A DNA stretch of 64,000 nt from Chromohalobacter canadensis (GCF_029544075.1 NZ_JAJQJH010000007.1:62001-126000), one strand, 5' to 3'; shown: positions 28,066-38,909, counted from the first letter of the stretch. Made by a program: numbers and translations. The notes: generated by a model from the letters alone, not told the origin.

Positions 28066-30804
28066 ATGGGTGAGATCGCCAGAGAAATTCTGCCAGTCAA
28101 TATCGAGGACGAGCTTAAACAGTCGTATCTCGATTACGCCATGAGCGTGATCATCGGCCGTGCGTTGCCGGATGTACGAGATGGCCTTAAGCCCGTGCAC
28201 CGGCGCGTATTGTTTGCCATGCACGAGCTCAGCAATGACTGGAACAAAGCCTACAAGAAATCGGCACGTGTCGTGGGTGACGTGATCGGTAAATATCACC
28301 CGCACGGGGATAGCGCGGTCTACGACACTATCGTGCGCATGGCGCAGACATTCTCGATGCGCTATGTGCTGGTCGATGGCCAGGGTAACTTCGGTTCCAT
28401 CGACGGCGACAGCGCGGCGGCCATGCGTTATACCGAGGTGCGCATGGCGCGCCTTGCTCATGAGCTCCTTGCCGACCTGGAAAAAGATACCGTCGACTGG
28501 GTCGATAACTATGATGGCACCGAACGCATTCCCGAGGTGCTGCCGACCAAGGTTCCTAACCTGCTGGTCAACGGGGCCTCGGGCATCGCCGTGGGCATGG
28601 CGACCAACATCCCGCCACACAATATGCGCGAGGTGATCGATGGTTGCCTGGCGCTGATCGACGATTACACGCTCAGCATCGACGATCTCATGGCGTATAT
28701 TCCAGCTCCCGATTTCCCCACCGGCGGGATCATCAACGGGCGCGCGGGGATTCTCGATGCCTACCGTACTGGGCGTGGGCGTATCTATGTGCGGGCTTGT
28801 CATACCATCGAGCACAACGACAAGACCGGGCGCGATCACATCATCGTCACCGAACTGCCGTATCAGGTGAACAAGGCGCGTTTGATCGAGAAGATCGCCG
28901 AGCTGGTCAAGGACAAGCGTATCGACGGCATCGCCGAGCTGCGCGACGAGTCCGACAAGGAAGGCCTGCGCGTGGTGATCGAGGTCAAGCGCGGCGAGTC
29001 CGGCGAAGTGGTCGTCAACAACCTGTTCGCGCATACCCAGTTGCAGACCGTATTCGGCATCAACATGGTGGCGCTGGATAACGGCCAGCCGAAGATCCTC
29101 AACCTCAAAGAGATTCTCGAAGCATTCATTCGGCACCGTCGCGAGGTGGTGACGCGGCGCACACTGTTCGAGCTTAAGAAGGCGCGCGACCGTGGTCATA
29201 TCCTCGAAGGCTTGGCCGTGGCGATCTCCAACATCGACGATGTGATCGAGCTCATCAAGGCGTCGCCTTCGGCGACCGAGGCCAAGGAAAAACTGGTCGC
29301 GCGTGCCTGGCAACCGGGGCAGGTGACCGGCATGCTAGAGCGCGCCGGGGCAACATCCTGCAAGCCGGAAGATCTCGACGAAAGCTATGGGCTCGCCGAC
29401 AACGAGCGTGAATATCGATTGTCGCCGGCCCAGGCGCAGGCCATTCTGGAATTGCGCCTGCATCGCCTGACCGGGCTCGAAACCGAGAAGCTGCTCGACG
29501 AGTATCTATCGATCCTCAAGCGTATCGCCGAGCTCAACGAGATTCTCGCCTCGCCGGAGCGCCTGCTAGAGGTCATTCGCGAGGAGCTTGGGGCGATTCG
29601 TGATCAGTACGGCGATGACCGTAAGACCGAGATTCAGGCCAGCCATCTGGACCTGACCATCGAGGATCTGATCAACGAAGAAGACATGGTGGTCACCATT
29701 TCGCGCAGCGGCTATGCCAAGACGCAGCCGCTTTCCGACTACCAGGCCCAGCGGCGTGGCGGACGTGGCAAGTCGGCGACCACCATGAAAGACGAGGACA
29801 TCATCGAGCACCTGTTGGTGGCCTCGACGCATGACACCATGCTGCTGTTCTCCAATCGCGGTAAGGTCTACTGGCTCAAAGTCTACGAGATGCCCAACGC
29901 CAGCCGTGGTTCGCGCGGCAAGCCGCTGGTCAACATGTTGCCACTGGATGATGGTGAGTCGATCAACGCCATCCTGCCGGTACGCGAATACCGCGACGAC
30001 TGCTACATCTTCTTTGCTACCGCCAAGGGAACCGTCAAGCGGACCTCGCTGGAGCAATTCTCGCGGCCGCGCAGCGTGGGCCTGATCGCCATCGACCTCG
30101 AAGAGGACGATCGTCTGGTCGGTGCCGCGATCACTTCCGGCAACGACCACGCCATGCTGTTCTCGTCCAGCGGCAAGGCGATTCGATTTGAAGAGCGCTA
30201 CGAAGAAACTGTTAGCGAGGATGGCAACAAAAAGACTAAGGGCATCCGCCCGATGGGCCGTACCGCACGCGGCGTTCGCGGCATGCGCCTGAAGGACGGC
30301 GCCGAGGTGATCAGCTTGATCATTCCGCAGTCGTTGACCATCGATGCCGAGGCTGACGACACCGATAACGTCGCTGAAGAAGCGTCGGTTCAGACGATCA
30401 GTGAAGATCAGGTCTATATCCTAACCGCCTCTGAGAATGGCTATGGCAAGCGCACACGTCTCGATGAGTTTCCGCTGCGTGGACGTGGTGGCCAAGGGGT
30501 TATCGCCATGCAGACCTCGCGGCGCAACGGTGCCTTGGTGGCAGCGATTCAGGTCCGCGACAGCGATGAGATGATGCTGATTACTGACAAGGGCACGTTG
30601 GTGCGCACGCGGGTCGAGGAAATCTCGGTAAGTTCGCGCAATACCCAAGGAGTCACCCTGATTCGCACCGGCGAAGGCGAGCATTTGGTCGCCACGGTGC
30701 GGGTCGATGAGCCGGTCGAGGAACCAGCCTCCAATGAAGAAGAGGTGGTGGTCGACGAGGTGACGCCCGCGCCGGATGACGACGAGGCGCCACAAGGCGA
30801 TTGA
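28066..30804 (+). CDS. gyrA: DNA gyrase subunit A
   Basis: Breakage-reunion subunit of DNA gyrase. The ATG at 28066 ([13 protein letters not shown]) aligns with the E. coli N terminus, so numbering coincides: Ser83 and Asp87 in HGDSAVYD are both present, the quinolone-sensitive state, and the catalytic Tyr is in [11 protein letters not shown] at about 122. The C-terminal wrapping domain carries the GyrA box QRRGGRG near 562. At 912 residues it is longer than the E. coli protein (875); the extra length is partly a Glu/Asp-rich tail. AAGGA sits 13 bases upstream of the ATG. serC follows after a UUCG hairpin. Confidence 0.98.
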   Translation: MGEIAREILPVNIEDELKQSYLDYAMSVIIGRALPDVRDGLKPVHRRVLFAMHELSNDWNKAYKKSARVVGDVIGKYHPHGDSAVYDTIVRMAQTFSMRYVLVDGQGNFGSIDGDSAAAMRYTEVRMARLAHELLADLEKDTVDWVDNYDGTERIPEVLPTKVPNLLVNGASGIAVGMATNIPPHNMREVIDGCLALIDDYTLSIDDLMAYIPAPDFPTGGIINGRAGILDAYRTGRGRIYVRACHTIEHNDKTGRDHIIVTELPYQVNKARLIEKIAELVKDKRIDGIAELRDESDKEGLRVVIEVKRGESGEVVVNNLFAHTQLQTVFGINMVALDNGQPKILNLKEILEAFIRHRREVVTRRTLFELKKARDRGHILEGLAVAISNIDDVIELIKASPSATEAKEKLVARAWQPGQVTGMLERAGATSCKPEDLDESYGLADNEREYRLSPAQAQAILELRLHRLTGLETEKLLDEYLSILKRIAELNEILASPERLLEVIREELGAIRDQYGDDRKTEIQASHLDLTIEDLINEEDMVVTISRSGYAKTQPLSDYQAQRRGGRGKSATTMKDEDIIEHLLVASTHDTMLLFSNRGKVYWLKVYEMPNASRGSRGKPLVNMLPLDDGESINAILPVREYRDDCYIFFATAKGTVKRTSLEQFSRPRSVGLIAIDLEEDDRLVGAAITSGNDHAMLFSSSGKAIRFEERYEETVSEDGNKKTKGIRPMGRTARGVRGMRLKDGAEVISLIIPQSLTIDAEADDTDNVAEEASVQTISEDQVYILTASENGYGKRTRLDEFPLRGRGGQGVIAMQTSRRNGALVAAIQVRDSDEMMLITDKGTLVRTRVEEISVSSRNTQGVTLIRTGEGEHLVATVRVDEPVEEPASNEEEVVVDEVTPAPDDDEAPQGD

Positions 30805-30812
30805 GTCTCAAT

Positions 30813-30841
30813 GCGGCCGCTCCTTCGGGAGTGGTCGCTTT
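30813..30841 (+). terminator. UUCG-capped hairpin between gyrA and serC
   Basis: GCGGCCGCTCC (30813-30823) pairs with GGAGTGGTCGC (30828-30838) over eleven positions, two of them G-U, around a TTCG tetraloop. Only three T follow, so termination is probably partial: an attenuator reducing serC-operon readthrough from gyrA, or an mRNA processing/stability structure. Confidence 0.6.
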
Positions 30842-30859
30842 ACGTTTGGAAACACGCTG

Positions 30860-31945
30860 ATGACACGCAAGTTCAACTTCTGTGCCGGCCCAGCGGCACT
30901 TCCCGACCCCGTGCTCGAGCGCGCCCGCGACGAGTTGCTCGACTATCAGGGCCATGGTTTGTCGGTCATGGAAATGAGTCACCGCAGCGATGCCTTTGCG
31001 GAGATCGCTGTGCGTGCCGAGCGCGACCTGCGCGAGCTGCTGGCCATACCCGACAATTATCGCGTCCTCTTCATGCAGGGCGGCGCCTCCAGCCAGTTCG
31101 CGATGGTGCCTTATAACCTGCTGGGCAAGGGCGGTACGCCGAACTATCTGTACACCGGTATCTGGGGCAAGAAGGCGATTGCCGAGGCGCGTCATCTTGC
31201 GGGCGCGCACGTGGCGGCTTCTAGCGAAGCCAATGGGTTGACGGCGGTGCCACGGCCCGAGGACATCGTCTTGTCGTCGGATGCTGCCTATCTACATTAC
31301 ACGGCCAATGAAACCATCGGCGGCCTGGCATTCGATTATATTCCCGAGGTTGGCGACGTGCCGCTAGTGTGCGATATGTCCTCGTCGATTCTCTCGGGCC
31401 CGCTGGATGTGTCCCGCTTCGGCGTTATCTATGCCGGGGCACAGAAGAATATCGGCCCGGCGGGGCTGACCTTGGTCATCGTGCGTGACGACCTGCTCGA
31501 GCGTGCCTTGCCGAACACGCCGACCATGTTCAACTACCGGGTCATGGCCGAGAATGACTCGATGTTCAATACGCCGCCGACATATGCCTGGTATCTGGCG
31601 GGGCTGGTCTTCGACTGGTTACGCCACGATATGGGTGGGCTAGAGGCGATGGACCGGCTCAACGCGCGCAAGTCCGAAAAGCTGTACGCGGCCATCGATA
31701 CCAGCGACTTCTATTCCAGCCCCATCGCCATACCCAATCGTTCGCGCATGAACGTACCGTTCGTGCTGGCCGACGAGACGCTCAACGGTGCGTTCTTGAA
31801 TGATGCCGAGGCGGCAGGGCTTTTGAATCTCAAGGGCCACCGCAGCGTGGGCGGCATGCGTGCCAGCCTGTACAACGCCGTGCCGGAAGCGGCAGTGGAC
31901 GCGCTGGTCGATTTCATGCGGGAGTTCGAACGACGCCATGGCTAA
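30860..31945 (+). CDS. serC: phosphoserine aminotransferase
   Basis: PLP enzyme converting 3-phosphohydroxypyruvate to phosphoserine, and also serving pyridoxal phosphate synthesis. The ATG at 30860 opens MTRKFNFCAGPAALP, the conserved SerC N terminus, and gives 361 residues (362 in E. coli). Motifs: FMQGGASSQFAMVP near 72, the PLP lysine in YAGAQKNIGPAGLT near 195, HRSVGGMRASLYN near 330. The stop overlaps the preferred pheA start by eight bases. The serC-pheA-tyrA/aroA-cmk order is typical of pseudomonads and relatives. Confidence 0.97.
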   Translation: MTRKFNFCAGPAALPDPVLERARDELLDYQGHGLSVMEMSHRSDAFAEIAVRAERDLRELLAIPDNYRVLFMQGGASSQFAMVPYNLLGKGGTPNYLYTGIWGKKAIAEARHLAGAHVAASSEANGLTAVPRPEDIVLSSDAAYLHYTANETIGGLAFDYIPEVGDVPLVCDMSSSILSGPLDVSRFGVIYAGAQKNIGPAGLTLVIVRDDLLERALPNTPTMFNYRVMAENDSMFNTPPTYAWYLAGLVFDWLRHDMGGLEAMDRLNARKSEKLYAAIDTSDFYSSPIAIPNRSRMNVPFVLADETLNGAFLNDAEAAGLLNLKGHRSVGGMRASLYNAVPEAAVDALVDFMREFERRHG

Positions 31946-33059
31946 TCACGACATGTCCGATAACAATGCCCCTATCACGTCGGCCGATCTGCCGGCACTG
32001 CGCGAGCGAATCGATACGCTGGATAGCGAGATCCTCAAGCTGATCAGCGAACGCGCGCATTGCGCACAGCAAGTAGCGCAGGTGAAAAACGACAGCGATC
32101 CGCAGGCGACATTCTACCGCCCCGAGCGCGAGGCTCAGGTGCTGCGCCGCATCATGGCGCTCAACAAGGGTCCCCTCGATGACGAGGAAATGGCCCGTTT
32201 GTTCCGCGAGATCATGTCGGCGTGCCTGGCGCTGGAACGGCCGGTCAAGGTGGCCTATCTCGGCCCCGAGGGCACGTTCACACAGCAGGCGGCGCTCAAG
32301 CATTTCGGCGACAGCGCGGTGAGCTTGCCGATGGCGGCCATCGATGAGGTCTTTCGCGAGGTGGAAGCGGGGGCCGCGCATTTTGGCGTGGTGCCGGTGG
32401 AAAATTCCACCGAGGGCATCGTCAATAGCACCTTGGATACCTTCATGGATGCCAGTCTGCGCATCTGTGGCGAGGTAGTACTGCGCATTCACCATCATCT
32501 ACTGGTATCCAGCAATACGCGCCGCGACAAGATCTCGCGCATTTATTCGCATCCCCAGTCCCTGGCGCAGTGCCGCAAGTGGCTGGACGCTCATTATCCC
32601 AATGCCGAGCGGGTGCCGGTGTCGTCCAATGCCGAGGCGGCGCGCCTGATCAAGAGCGAATGGCACAGTGGCGCTATTGCCGGCGACATGGCCGCGAAGC
32701 GTTATGAGCTCGAGAAGGTCGCCGAGAAGATCGAGGATCGTCCCGATAACTCAACACGCTTTTTGATCATCGGGCATCAGGACACGCCGATCTCCGAGGA
32801 TGACAAGACATCCATTGTCGTCGCCATGCGCAACCAGCCCGGGGCGCTGCATGACCTGCTCGAGCCATTCCACCGCCACAAGATCGATCTGACGCGCGTC
32901 GAGACGCGGCCGTCACGCACTGGGGTCTGGAACTACGTGTTCTTCATCGACTTCAAGGGGCATCGCGACGATCCGCAGGTCGCGGCGGTGCTGGAAGAGA
33001 TTACGTTGCGTGCTGCTGAGCTCAAGGTGTTGGGGTCCTACCCTGTGGGTGTCTTGTAG
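31938..33059 (+). CDS. pheA: bifunctional chorismate mutase/prephenate dehydratase
   Basis: Converts chorismate to prephenate and then phenylpyruvate for phenylalanine synthesis. From the ATG at 31938 the product is 373 residues; an ATG at 31953 is also possible. The AroQ-type mutase occupies about 12-100 (LRERIDTLDSEILKLISERA), the dehydratase about 105-285 (YLGPEGTFTQ, VPVENSTEGIVN), and an ACT domain about 295-370 (ESRP-like ETRPSRTGVWNY near 335), where phenylalanine would inhibit. It abuts the tyrA-aroA gene with no gap. Confidence 0.96.
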   Translation: MANHDMSDNNAPITSADLPALRERIDTLDSEILKLISERAHCAQQVAQVKNDSDPQATFYRPEREAQVLRRIMALNKGPLDDEEMARLFREIMSACLALERPVKVAYLGPEGTFTQQAALKHFGDSAVSLPMAAIDEVFREVEAGAAHFGVVPVENSTEGIVNSTLDTFMDASLRICGEVVLRIHHHLLVSSNTRRDKISRIYSHPQSLAQCRKWLDAHYPNAERVPVSSNAEAARLIKSEWHSGAIAGDMAAKRYELEKVAEKIEDRPDNSTRFLIIGHQDTPISEDDKTSIVVAMRNQPGALHDLLEPFHRHKIDLTRVETRPSRTGVWNYVFFIDFKGHRDDPQVAAVLEEITLRAAELKVLGSYPVGVL

Positions 33060-35312
33060 ATGTCGGAGCAGTCCTGTGCGCCGGCTGAGCGCGGTATCCT
33101 CATCATTGGGTTGGGGCTGATTGGTGGTTCGCTGGCGGCGGCCTTGAAGGAAGCGGGTTTTGCAGGGCGTATCCTGGCCTGTGATCGTGACGCCGATGAA
33201 GTGACGAGCGGCATCGATATGGGGCTGGTCGACGCTGGCAGCACCGAGCTGGCACCCTGGGTAGCCGAAAGCAGCTTGATTGTGCTGGCGGTGCCGGTGT
33301 TGGCGATAGAGGCCGTGCTGCGCGAATTAGCGCCGCATCTTGGCGATCAGGTGATCACCGATGTCGGCAGTACCAAAGGTGCCATCGAGGCGTCGGTCGA
33401 GCGGGTCTTCGGTGATATTCCGCCGCGCTTCGTGCCGGGGCATCCGATCGCCGGGTCCGAAAAAAGCGGCGTGGCGGCGTCCAATCCCGCGCTTTATCGT
33501 CGCCACAAGGTGATACTGACCCCGCGCGCTGACACCGATCCCGACGCTCTGGCCCGCGTACGAGTGCTATGGGCCGCGTGTGGGGCGGAGCTACTGGAAA
33601 TGGACGTGGCGCGCCACGACCAAGTCTTGGCGCGCACTAGCCATCTCCCGCATTTGTTGGCGTTTTCGTTAGTCGACACCCTGGCGCGTCAGGACGAGCG
33701 CCTAGAGATCTTTCGCTATGCGGCGGGGGGCTTTCGCGACTTTACGCGCATCGCCGGTAGTGATCCGGTCATGTGGCGCGATATCTTCAGTGCCAACCGC
33801 GAGGCGGTGCTTGGCGCACTCGATGAGTTCGAGGCGGGCGTCGCCCGTTTGCGCCGTGCCGTGACCGACAATGATGGCGATGCCATGCTGGCGATCTTCG
33901 ATCGTGCCAGTCATGCGCGGCAGTATTTCGATACGCTTTTGAACCAGACGAGTTATCAAGCGATGGAACAACGCAATATCCGTTACCGCGTGACTCCCGG
34001 TGGCAATGTGCGCGGTCGGATCCGCGTGCCGGGGGACAAATCGATCTCTCACCGCTCGATCATGCTCGGGGCGCTTGCCGAGGGCGTGACCAAAGTGCAT
34101 GGCTTCCTCGAGGGCGAGGATAGTCTGGCGACGCTGCAGGCGTTTCGTGAAATGGGGGTGGCCATCGAAGGCCCACACCAGGGGCGCGTGACGATTCATG
34201 GCGTCGGCTTGCATGGCCTGACGGCGCCGGCCGGCCCTCTTTATGTGGGCAATTCGGGCACCGCCATGCGCCTGTTCGCGGGCTTGCTGGCGGGGCAGGC
34301 CTTCGATACCGAATTGACCGGCGATGTGTCGCTCAACAAGCGGCCGATGGGCCGAGTGGCCGATCCGCTGCGCGAGATGGGGGCGGTGATCGAAACGGCT
34401 GAAGGCGGCCGGCCGCCGCTGACGATTCGTGGTGGCCAGGCACTCCGCGGCATTCGTTATGACATGCCGATGGCCAGCGCCCAGGTGAAATCCTGTCTCT
34501 TGCTGGCGGGGCTCTATGCCGAGGGTGAGACGCGGGTGCGCGAGCCGGCACCGACCCGCGATCATACCGAGCGTATGCTCAACGGTTTCGGTTATGCGGT
34601 GCAACGCGACGCTGACGAAGCTTGGCTACAGGGCGGCGGCCGCTTGACGGCGTCGCCTATCGACGTGCCGTCGGATATCTCGTCGGCGGCGTTCTATCTG
34701 GTTGCGGCGGCCATTACGCCGGGTTCGGATCTGCTCCTGGAGCATGTGGGGACCAACCCGACACGTATCGGGGTCATCAATATCCTCAAGGCCATGGGTG
34801 CCGACCTCGAACTGCTCAATCCCCGGGAAGTCGGGGGCGAGCCGGTGGCCGACATTCGTGTTCGCCATGCGCCGCTCAAGGGCATCGATATCCCCGTGGA
34901 TCAGGTGCCGCTGGCCATCGATGAGTTTCCCGTGCTGTTCATTGCTGCGGCCAATGCCGAAGGCGTGACCCGTTTGCGAGGCGCGGAGGAGTTGCGCGTC
35001 AAGGAATCCGACCGTATTCAGGCGATGGCCGATGGTTTGGCGATTCTTGGCGTTGAGAATACCGTCCATTCCGATGGCATCGACATCGTCGGTCGCGCCG
35101 ACGCCAGCGATACGCATGTGGCGCATTATAGCGGCGGGCATGTCGATAGCCTGGGCGATCATCGCATCGCCATGGCCTTCGCCATCGCTGCCCTGCGTGC
35201 TGAGGGCGAGATCGTGATCGATGACTGCGCTAATGTCGCCACGTCGTTCCCGGGATTCGTTGATCTGGCGCGTCGCGTGGGGCTGTCACTCGAAGAGCAG
35301 GAGGCGTCATGA
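33060..35312 (+). CDS. tyrA-aroA: fused prephenate dehydrogenase/EPSP synthase
   Basis: A 750-residue fusion. Residues 1-295 are TyrA-type dehydrogenase: NAD loop GLGLIGGS, then PGHPIAGSE near 125 and [10 protein letters not shown] near 195. Residues 310-750 are EPSP synthase, which makes EPSP from shikimate 3-phosphate and PEP. The AroA half carries class II signatures: GDKS at 325-328, SAQVK from 473, RDHTE 500-504 and NPTR 566-569. The PEP-loop residue equivalent to Ala100 of the CP4 enzyme is Gly400 (GNSGT). The fusion is known in Pseudomonas and relatives. The gene starts on the base after the pheA stop and overlaps cmk by four bases. The hisC-type aminotransferase found between pheA and tyrA in Pseudomonas is missing. 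Confidence 0.96.
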   Translation: MSEQSCAPAERGILIIGLGLIGGSLAAALKEAGFAGRILACDRDADEVTSGIDMGLVDAGSTELAPWVAESSLIVLAVPVLAIEAVLRELAPHLGDQVITDVGSTKGAIEASVERVFGDIPPRFVPGHPIAGSEKSGVAASNPALYRRHKVILTPRADTDPDALARVRVLWAACGAELLEMDVARHDQVLARTSHLPHLLAFSLVDTLARQDERLEIFRYAAGGFRDFTRIAGSDPVMWRDIFSANREAVLGALDEFEAGVARLRRAVTDNDGDAMLAIFDRASHARQYFDTLLNQTSYQAMEQRNIRYRVTPGGNVRGRIRVPGDKSISHRSIMLGALAEGVTKVHGFLEGEDSLATLQAFREMGVAIEGPHQGRVTIHGVGLHGLTAPAGPLYVGNSGTAMRLFAGLLAGQAFDTELTGDVSLNKRPMGRVADPLREMGAVIETAEGGRPPLTIRGGQALRGIRYDMPMASAQVKSCLLLAGLYAEGETRVREPAPTRDHTERMLNGFGYAVQRDADEAWLQGGGRLTASPIDVPSDISSAAFYLVAAAITPGSDLLLEHVGTNPTRIGVINILKAMGADLELLNPREVGGEPVADIRVRHAPLKGIDIPVDQVPLAIDEFPVLFIAAANAEGVTRLRGAEELRVKESDRIQAMADGLAILGVENTVHSDGIDIVGRADASDTHVAHYSGGHVDSLGDHRIAMAFAIAALRAEGEIVIDDCANVATSFPGFVDLARRVGLSLEEQEAS

Positions 35313-36007
35313 GCTTGTCGCACAGCGACGTGCCGGTATTGACCGTTGACGGGCCAGGCGGCGCAGGTAAGGGGACGGTCAGTCGCTTGATCGCCGAGCG
35401 TCTAGGCTGGCACTTGCTGGACTCCGGCGCCCTGTATCGTCTTACGGCGCTGGCGGCACTCAAGCATGGCTTGGCACTGGACGATGAAGCTGCGTTGGCG
35501 GCTTGTGCCGAAACTTTGGATGTCCGCTTCGTGGCGTGCGATGGCGAAACGCGTATCGAGCTGGAAGGTTGTGACGTGAGTGGCGATATTCGCACCGAAA
35601 AGGTCGGCGACGTTGCCTCGCAGGTGGCATCGTTACCTCGGGTGCGCGATGCGCTGCTGACACGGCAACGCGACTTTCGCGACAAGCCAGGGCTAGTGGC
35701 GGATGGACGGGATATGGGCACAGTGGTATTCCCCCATGCGCCCCTGAAAGTCTACCTGACGGCCTCAGCGGAAGAGCGGGCGCGGCGACGCCATGAACAG
35801 TTGCTGAACGCCGGTCGGGATGCTAATCTAACGAGTCTTCTAGAGGAAATTAAGGCTCGTGACGCGCGCGACATGCAGCGTGCAGTGGCGCCACTCAAAC
35901 CGGCAGACGATGCCGTTTTGTTGGATAGTACGAGTCTTGCGATACCGGACGTGGTGGAGTGTATCGAAAGGCTGCTCAGAGCACGTGGGCTCGGCCTCCC
36001 GAACTGA
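35309..36007 (+). CDS. cmk: cytidylate kinase
   Basis: Phosphorylates CMP and dCMP using ATP. 232 residues, with the P-loop [14 protein letters not shown] near 14, the CMP-binding region [15 protein letters not shown] near 37, the [16 protein letters not shown] segment near 132, and a lid with RRHEQL near 155. Its ATG overlaps the tyrA-aroA stop as ATGA. The cmk-rpsA order is common; here 194 bases separate them, leaving room for an rpsA promoter and leader. Confidence 0.97.
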   Translation: MSLSHSDVPVLTVDGPGGAGKGTVSRLIAERLGWHLLDSGALYRLTALAALKHGLALDDEAALAACAETLDVRFVACDGETRIELEGCDVSGDIRTEKVGDVASQVASLPRVRDALLTRQRDFRDKPGLVADGRDMGTVVFPHAPLKVYLTASAEERARRRHEQLLNAGRDANLTSLLEEIKARDARDMQRAVAPLKPADDAVLLDSTSLAIPDVVECIERLLRARGLGLPN

Positions 36008-36201
36008 GCAGCTGGGGTGAAACGGGCACCCATCCGGAGACCCTGGTCAAACGTCATGACGTGCGCGGGCGACAACCGAGAGCCTTCGCAGGTCGAACCA
36101 GCGCCAACGTTCCCAGGGATATGTAGGAAAGGCCCGCGCTTGCTGGTGGTGCGGAGAATGAGCGGCCTGGCCGCTATTAACGTTGATCACGTAGGAACAA
36201 C

Positions 36202-37884
36202 ATGAGCGAAAGCTTTGCTGAACTGTTCGAACAGTCCCTCCAGGACATCAATATGGAACCCGGTGCCATCGTCATGGCAACCGTGGTCGATATCGAAGGT
36301 GACTGGATTACCGTCAACGCGGGTCTGAAGTCCGAGGGGCAAATCCCCGTGGCGCAGTTCCGTGATGACAATGGCGAATTGACCATCTCCGTAGGCGATG
36401 AAGTCAAGGTTGCCCTTGAAGCCGTCGAAGACGGTTTCGGCGAGACGCGCTTGTCTCGCGAAAAGGCCAAGCGTGCCGAGGCCTGGAAAGAGCTGGAAGC
36501 GGCCTTCGAGAAGGACGAAATCGTCAAGGGCGTGATCAACGGCAAGGTCAAGGGTGGCTTCACGGTCGACGTTTCCTCTATCCGCGCTTTCCTGCCCGGT
36601 TCTCTCGTCGACGTCCGTCCGGTTCGCGATACTGCTCACCTCGAGCACAAAGAGCTGGACTTCAAGGTCATCAAGCTCGATCCCAAGCGTAATAACGTCG
36701 TGGTCTCTCGCCGTGCCGTTCTCGAAGCCGAGAACAGCGCCGAGCGTGAAGCGCTACTGTCTACGCTTCAGGAAGGTCAGCAGATCGACGGTATCGTCAA
36801 GAACCTCACCGACTACGGTGCGTTCGTCGATCTGGGCGGCGTCGATGGCCTGCTGCACATCACTGATATGGCGTGGAAGCGCATCAAGCATCCCAGCGAG
36901 ATCGTGGCTGTTGGCGATGAGGTCAACGTCAAGGTGCTCAAGTTCGATCGTGAGCGCAACCGTGTGTCTCTCGGCTTGAAGCAGCTGGGCGAAGATCCGT
37001 GGGTCAATATCAAGGATCGTTATCCGGAAAACACCCGCGTAAATGCCCGCGTCACCAACCTGACCGACTACGGTTGCTTTGCCGAGCTCGAGGAAGGTGT
37101 CGAAGGCTTGGTCCACGTCTCTGAAATGGACTGGACCAACAAGAACATCCATCCCTCGAAAGTCGTCCAGGTCGGCGATGACGTGGAAGTCATGGTGCTG
37201 GATATCGACGAAGAACGTCGTCGTATCTCCTTGGGTATCAAGCAGTGCACCACTAACCCGTGGGAAGACTTCAGCGCGCGCTATAACAAGGGCGATCGCG
37301 TCTCGGGCACCATCAAGTCGATCACCGATTTCGGTATCTTCATCGGCTTGGAAGGTGGCATCGACGGTCTGGTCCACTTGTCCGATATTTCTTGGAGCGA
37401 AACCGGCGAAGAAGCCGTGCGCAAGTTCAAGAAGGGCGACGAAGCCGAAGCGGTCATCCTGTCGATCGATCCGGAACGTGAGCGTATCTCGCTTGGCATC
37501 AAGCAGCTCGAAACCGATCCGGTCTCCGAGTACTTGGCCGTCAACGATAAGGGTGCCATCGTCACCGGTCGCGTCGTCGAAGTCGATGCCAAGGAAGCGC
37601 ATGTCGAGTTGGCGACTGATGTCGTGGCTGTACTCAAGGCCTCCGAGATCAGCCCCGATCGCGTCGAAGATGCTCGCAACGTGCTCAACGAAGGCGATAG
37701 CGTCGAAGCCAAGATCGTCGGTGTCGATCGCAAAAATCGTGCGATCAACCTGTCTGTGAAGGCGAAGGATCAGGTCGATACACGCCGTGCGATGGGCAAA
37801 CTGCGCGATCAGGAAGCTGAGCCGGAGTCAACAGGCCCGACCACCATCGGTGATTTGATCAAGCAGCAGATGGGCGGCGAATAA
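36202..37884 (+). CDS. rpsA: 30S ribosomal protein S1
   Basis: Brings mRNA to the 30S subunit. The 560 residues (557 in E. coli) contain six S1 domains; repeats such as [20 protein letters not shown] near 205, [21 protein letters not shown] near 292 and [21 protein letters not shown] near 378 are obvious, each given here only by its position and shape. Ribosome site TAGGAA lies before the ATG. Codon use is strongly biased, as expected for a very highly expressed gene. Strong terminator follows. In many relatives ihfB comes next; here it is 7.5 kb away. Confidence 0.98.
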   Translation: MSESFAELFEQSLQDINMEPGAIVMATVVDIEGDWITVNAGLKSEGQIPVAQFRDDNGELTISVGDEVKVALEAVEDGFGETRLSREKAKRAEAWKELEAAFEKDEIVKGVINGKVKGGFTVDVSSIRAFLPGSLVDVRPVRDTAHLEHKELDFKVIKLDPKRNNVVVSRRAVLEAENSAEREALLSTLQEGQQIDGIVKNLTDYGAFVDLGGVDGLLHITDMAWKRIKHPSEIVAVGDEVNVKVLKFDRERNRVSLGLKQLGEDPWVNIKDRYPENTRVNARVTNLTDYGCFAELEEGVEGLVHVSEMDWTNKNIHPSKVVQVGDDVEVMVLDIDEERRRISLGIKQCTTNPWEDFSARYNKGDRVSGTIKSITDFGIFIGLEGGIDGLVHLSDISWSETGEEAVRKFKKGDEAEAVILSIDPERERISLGIKQLETDPVSEYLAVNDKGAIVTGRVVEVDAKEAHVELATDVVAVLKASEISPDRVEDARNVLNEGDSVEAKIVGVDRKNRAINLSVKAKDQVDTRRAMGKLRDQEAEPESTGPTTIGDLIKQQMGGE

Positions 37885-37938
37885 GTCATATCACCGTCGC
37901 GTTTTCGACGCGGCGGTGAGCGCTTTATTGAGCCGTAC

Positions 37939-37971
37939 AAAAACCGCGCCTCCAGGAGGCGCGGTTTTTTT
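37939..37971. terminator. bidirectional terminator between rpsA and trmJ
   Basis: AAAAACCGCGCCT and AGGCGCGGTTTTT form a stem of about 13 pairs around a five-base loop (CCAGG), with A-run on the left and seven T on the right. It can therefore end transcripts from both convergent genes. Confidence 0.93.
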
Positions 37972-38015
37972 GTGTCCGTCAGATGGCACATTCTTAGGGG
38001 TGAATGGTTTCTCTC

Positions 38016-38753
38016 TTAGTCATCGCGTTGTGTGCCGGCTTTTTCCAATGTCGTCAAGACACCGCGCAGGATGGAAAGCTCCTTGCGAGTGGGTTGAGCA
38101 CGAGAGAAAAGTGCGCGTAGGTGATCTTCAGTACGCGCATGAGGCTGAGTCAGAAAACCTGAGGACGACAGGGCTTGGTGCAGGTGCGTCTCGAAGTGAG
38201 CCATTTGTTCGCGTGTCGGCAAGGCGGGCTGCTTGGACTTGGGCTGAGCGGCGCTCGGTGTTTGATGGCGCCATGCACGGCGTACTTCGTAGGCGAGTAT
38301 CTGCACGGCTTGTGCCAGGTTGAGGACGCTGTAATCGGGGTTGGCGGGAATGCTGACCTGATGCGTGCAGTGTCGAATTTCATCGTTAGTCAGGCCGAAG
38401 CGCTCGCGGCCGAACACGAGTGCCACGGGGGCTTCATGCGCATGCTCGACCATTTGCACGGCCATGGGCTCGGGATCGTCGAAGTGGGGCAGGGGGAGGC
38501 TGCGCAGACGGGCGCTCGCGCCGACGACTTGAACGCAATCTCCGACGGCCTGCGAAATGTGCTCGACGACACGCGCGTTGTCGAGCACATCGGTGGCGCC
38601 AGCGGCCAGCCGTGTGGCTTCCTCGTCGGGAAAGCAACGGGGGTTGACCAACACCAGGTCGCTCAGGCCCATGGTTTTCATGGCGCGTGCGGCCTGGCCG
38701 ATGTTGCCGGGGTGGAAGGTTTGAACGAGTACGATACGAATATTGGAGAGCAT
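38016..38753 (-). CDS. trmJ: tRNA (cytidine/uridine-2'-O)-methyltransferase TrmJ
   Basis: SpoU-class knotted methyltransferase that methylates the 2'-OH of position 32 in several tRNAs. 245 residues (246 in E. coli). The three SPOUT motifs are present: HPGNIGQAARAMKTMG near 14, LVFGRERFGLTNDE near 112, and SVLNLAQAVQILAYE near 141. The C-terminal tail is a charged helical region. The start at 38753 lies 43 bases below a perfect heptanucleotide repeat, which falls in its probable promoter or leader. Confidence 0.95.
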   Translation of the reverse strand: MLSNIRIVLVQTFHPGNIGQAARAMKTMGLSDLVLVNPRCFPDEEATRLAAGATDVLDNARVVEHISQAVGDCVQVVGASARLRSLPLPHFDDPEPMAVQMVEHAHEAPVALVFGRERFGLTNDEIRHCTHQVSIPANPDYSVLNLAQAVQILAYEVRRAWRHQTPSAAQPKSKQPALPTREQMAHFETHLHQALSSSGFLTQPHARTEDHLRALFSRAQPTRKELSILRGVLTTLEKAGTQRDD

Positions 38754-38795
38754 AAAGCGTCGCGATACAGTCGAAGGCAGGGCGATAGTGTACTT

Positions 38796-38858
38796 GGGCT
38801 ACGGGCTACGGGCTACGGGCTACGGGCTACGGGCTACGGGCTACGGGCTACGGGCTAC
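38796..38858. repeat. perfect 9-copy tandem heptanucleotide repeat
   Basis: GGGCTAC repeated nine times without error (63 bases). It lies between the groEL terminator and the trmJ start, reading GTAGCCC toward trmJ. A TACACT that could be a -10 element for trmJ is at 38787-38792, just beside the repeat, so a change in copy number would change the spacing of anything upstream. Seven is not a multiple of three. Confidence 0.97.
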
Positions 38859-38880
38859 GATTGGCCTATGTCCGGACATG

Positions 38881-38909
38881 AAAAACCCCCACCGGTTGCC
38901 CGGCAGGGG
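38881..38909 (-). terminator. rho-independent terminator of groESL
   Basis: On the minus strand CCCCTGCCGG pairs with CCGGTGGGGG (ten pairs, two G-U) around a GCAA tetraloop, followed by TTTTT. It lies 43 bases past the groEL stop. Confidence 0.9.

Noticed and set aside
27790-29313. 507-residue minus-strand frame opposite gyrA
   Set aside because: Antisense to highly conserved gyrA; His/Asp-rich shadow translation.
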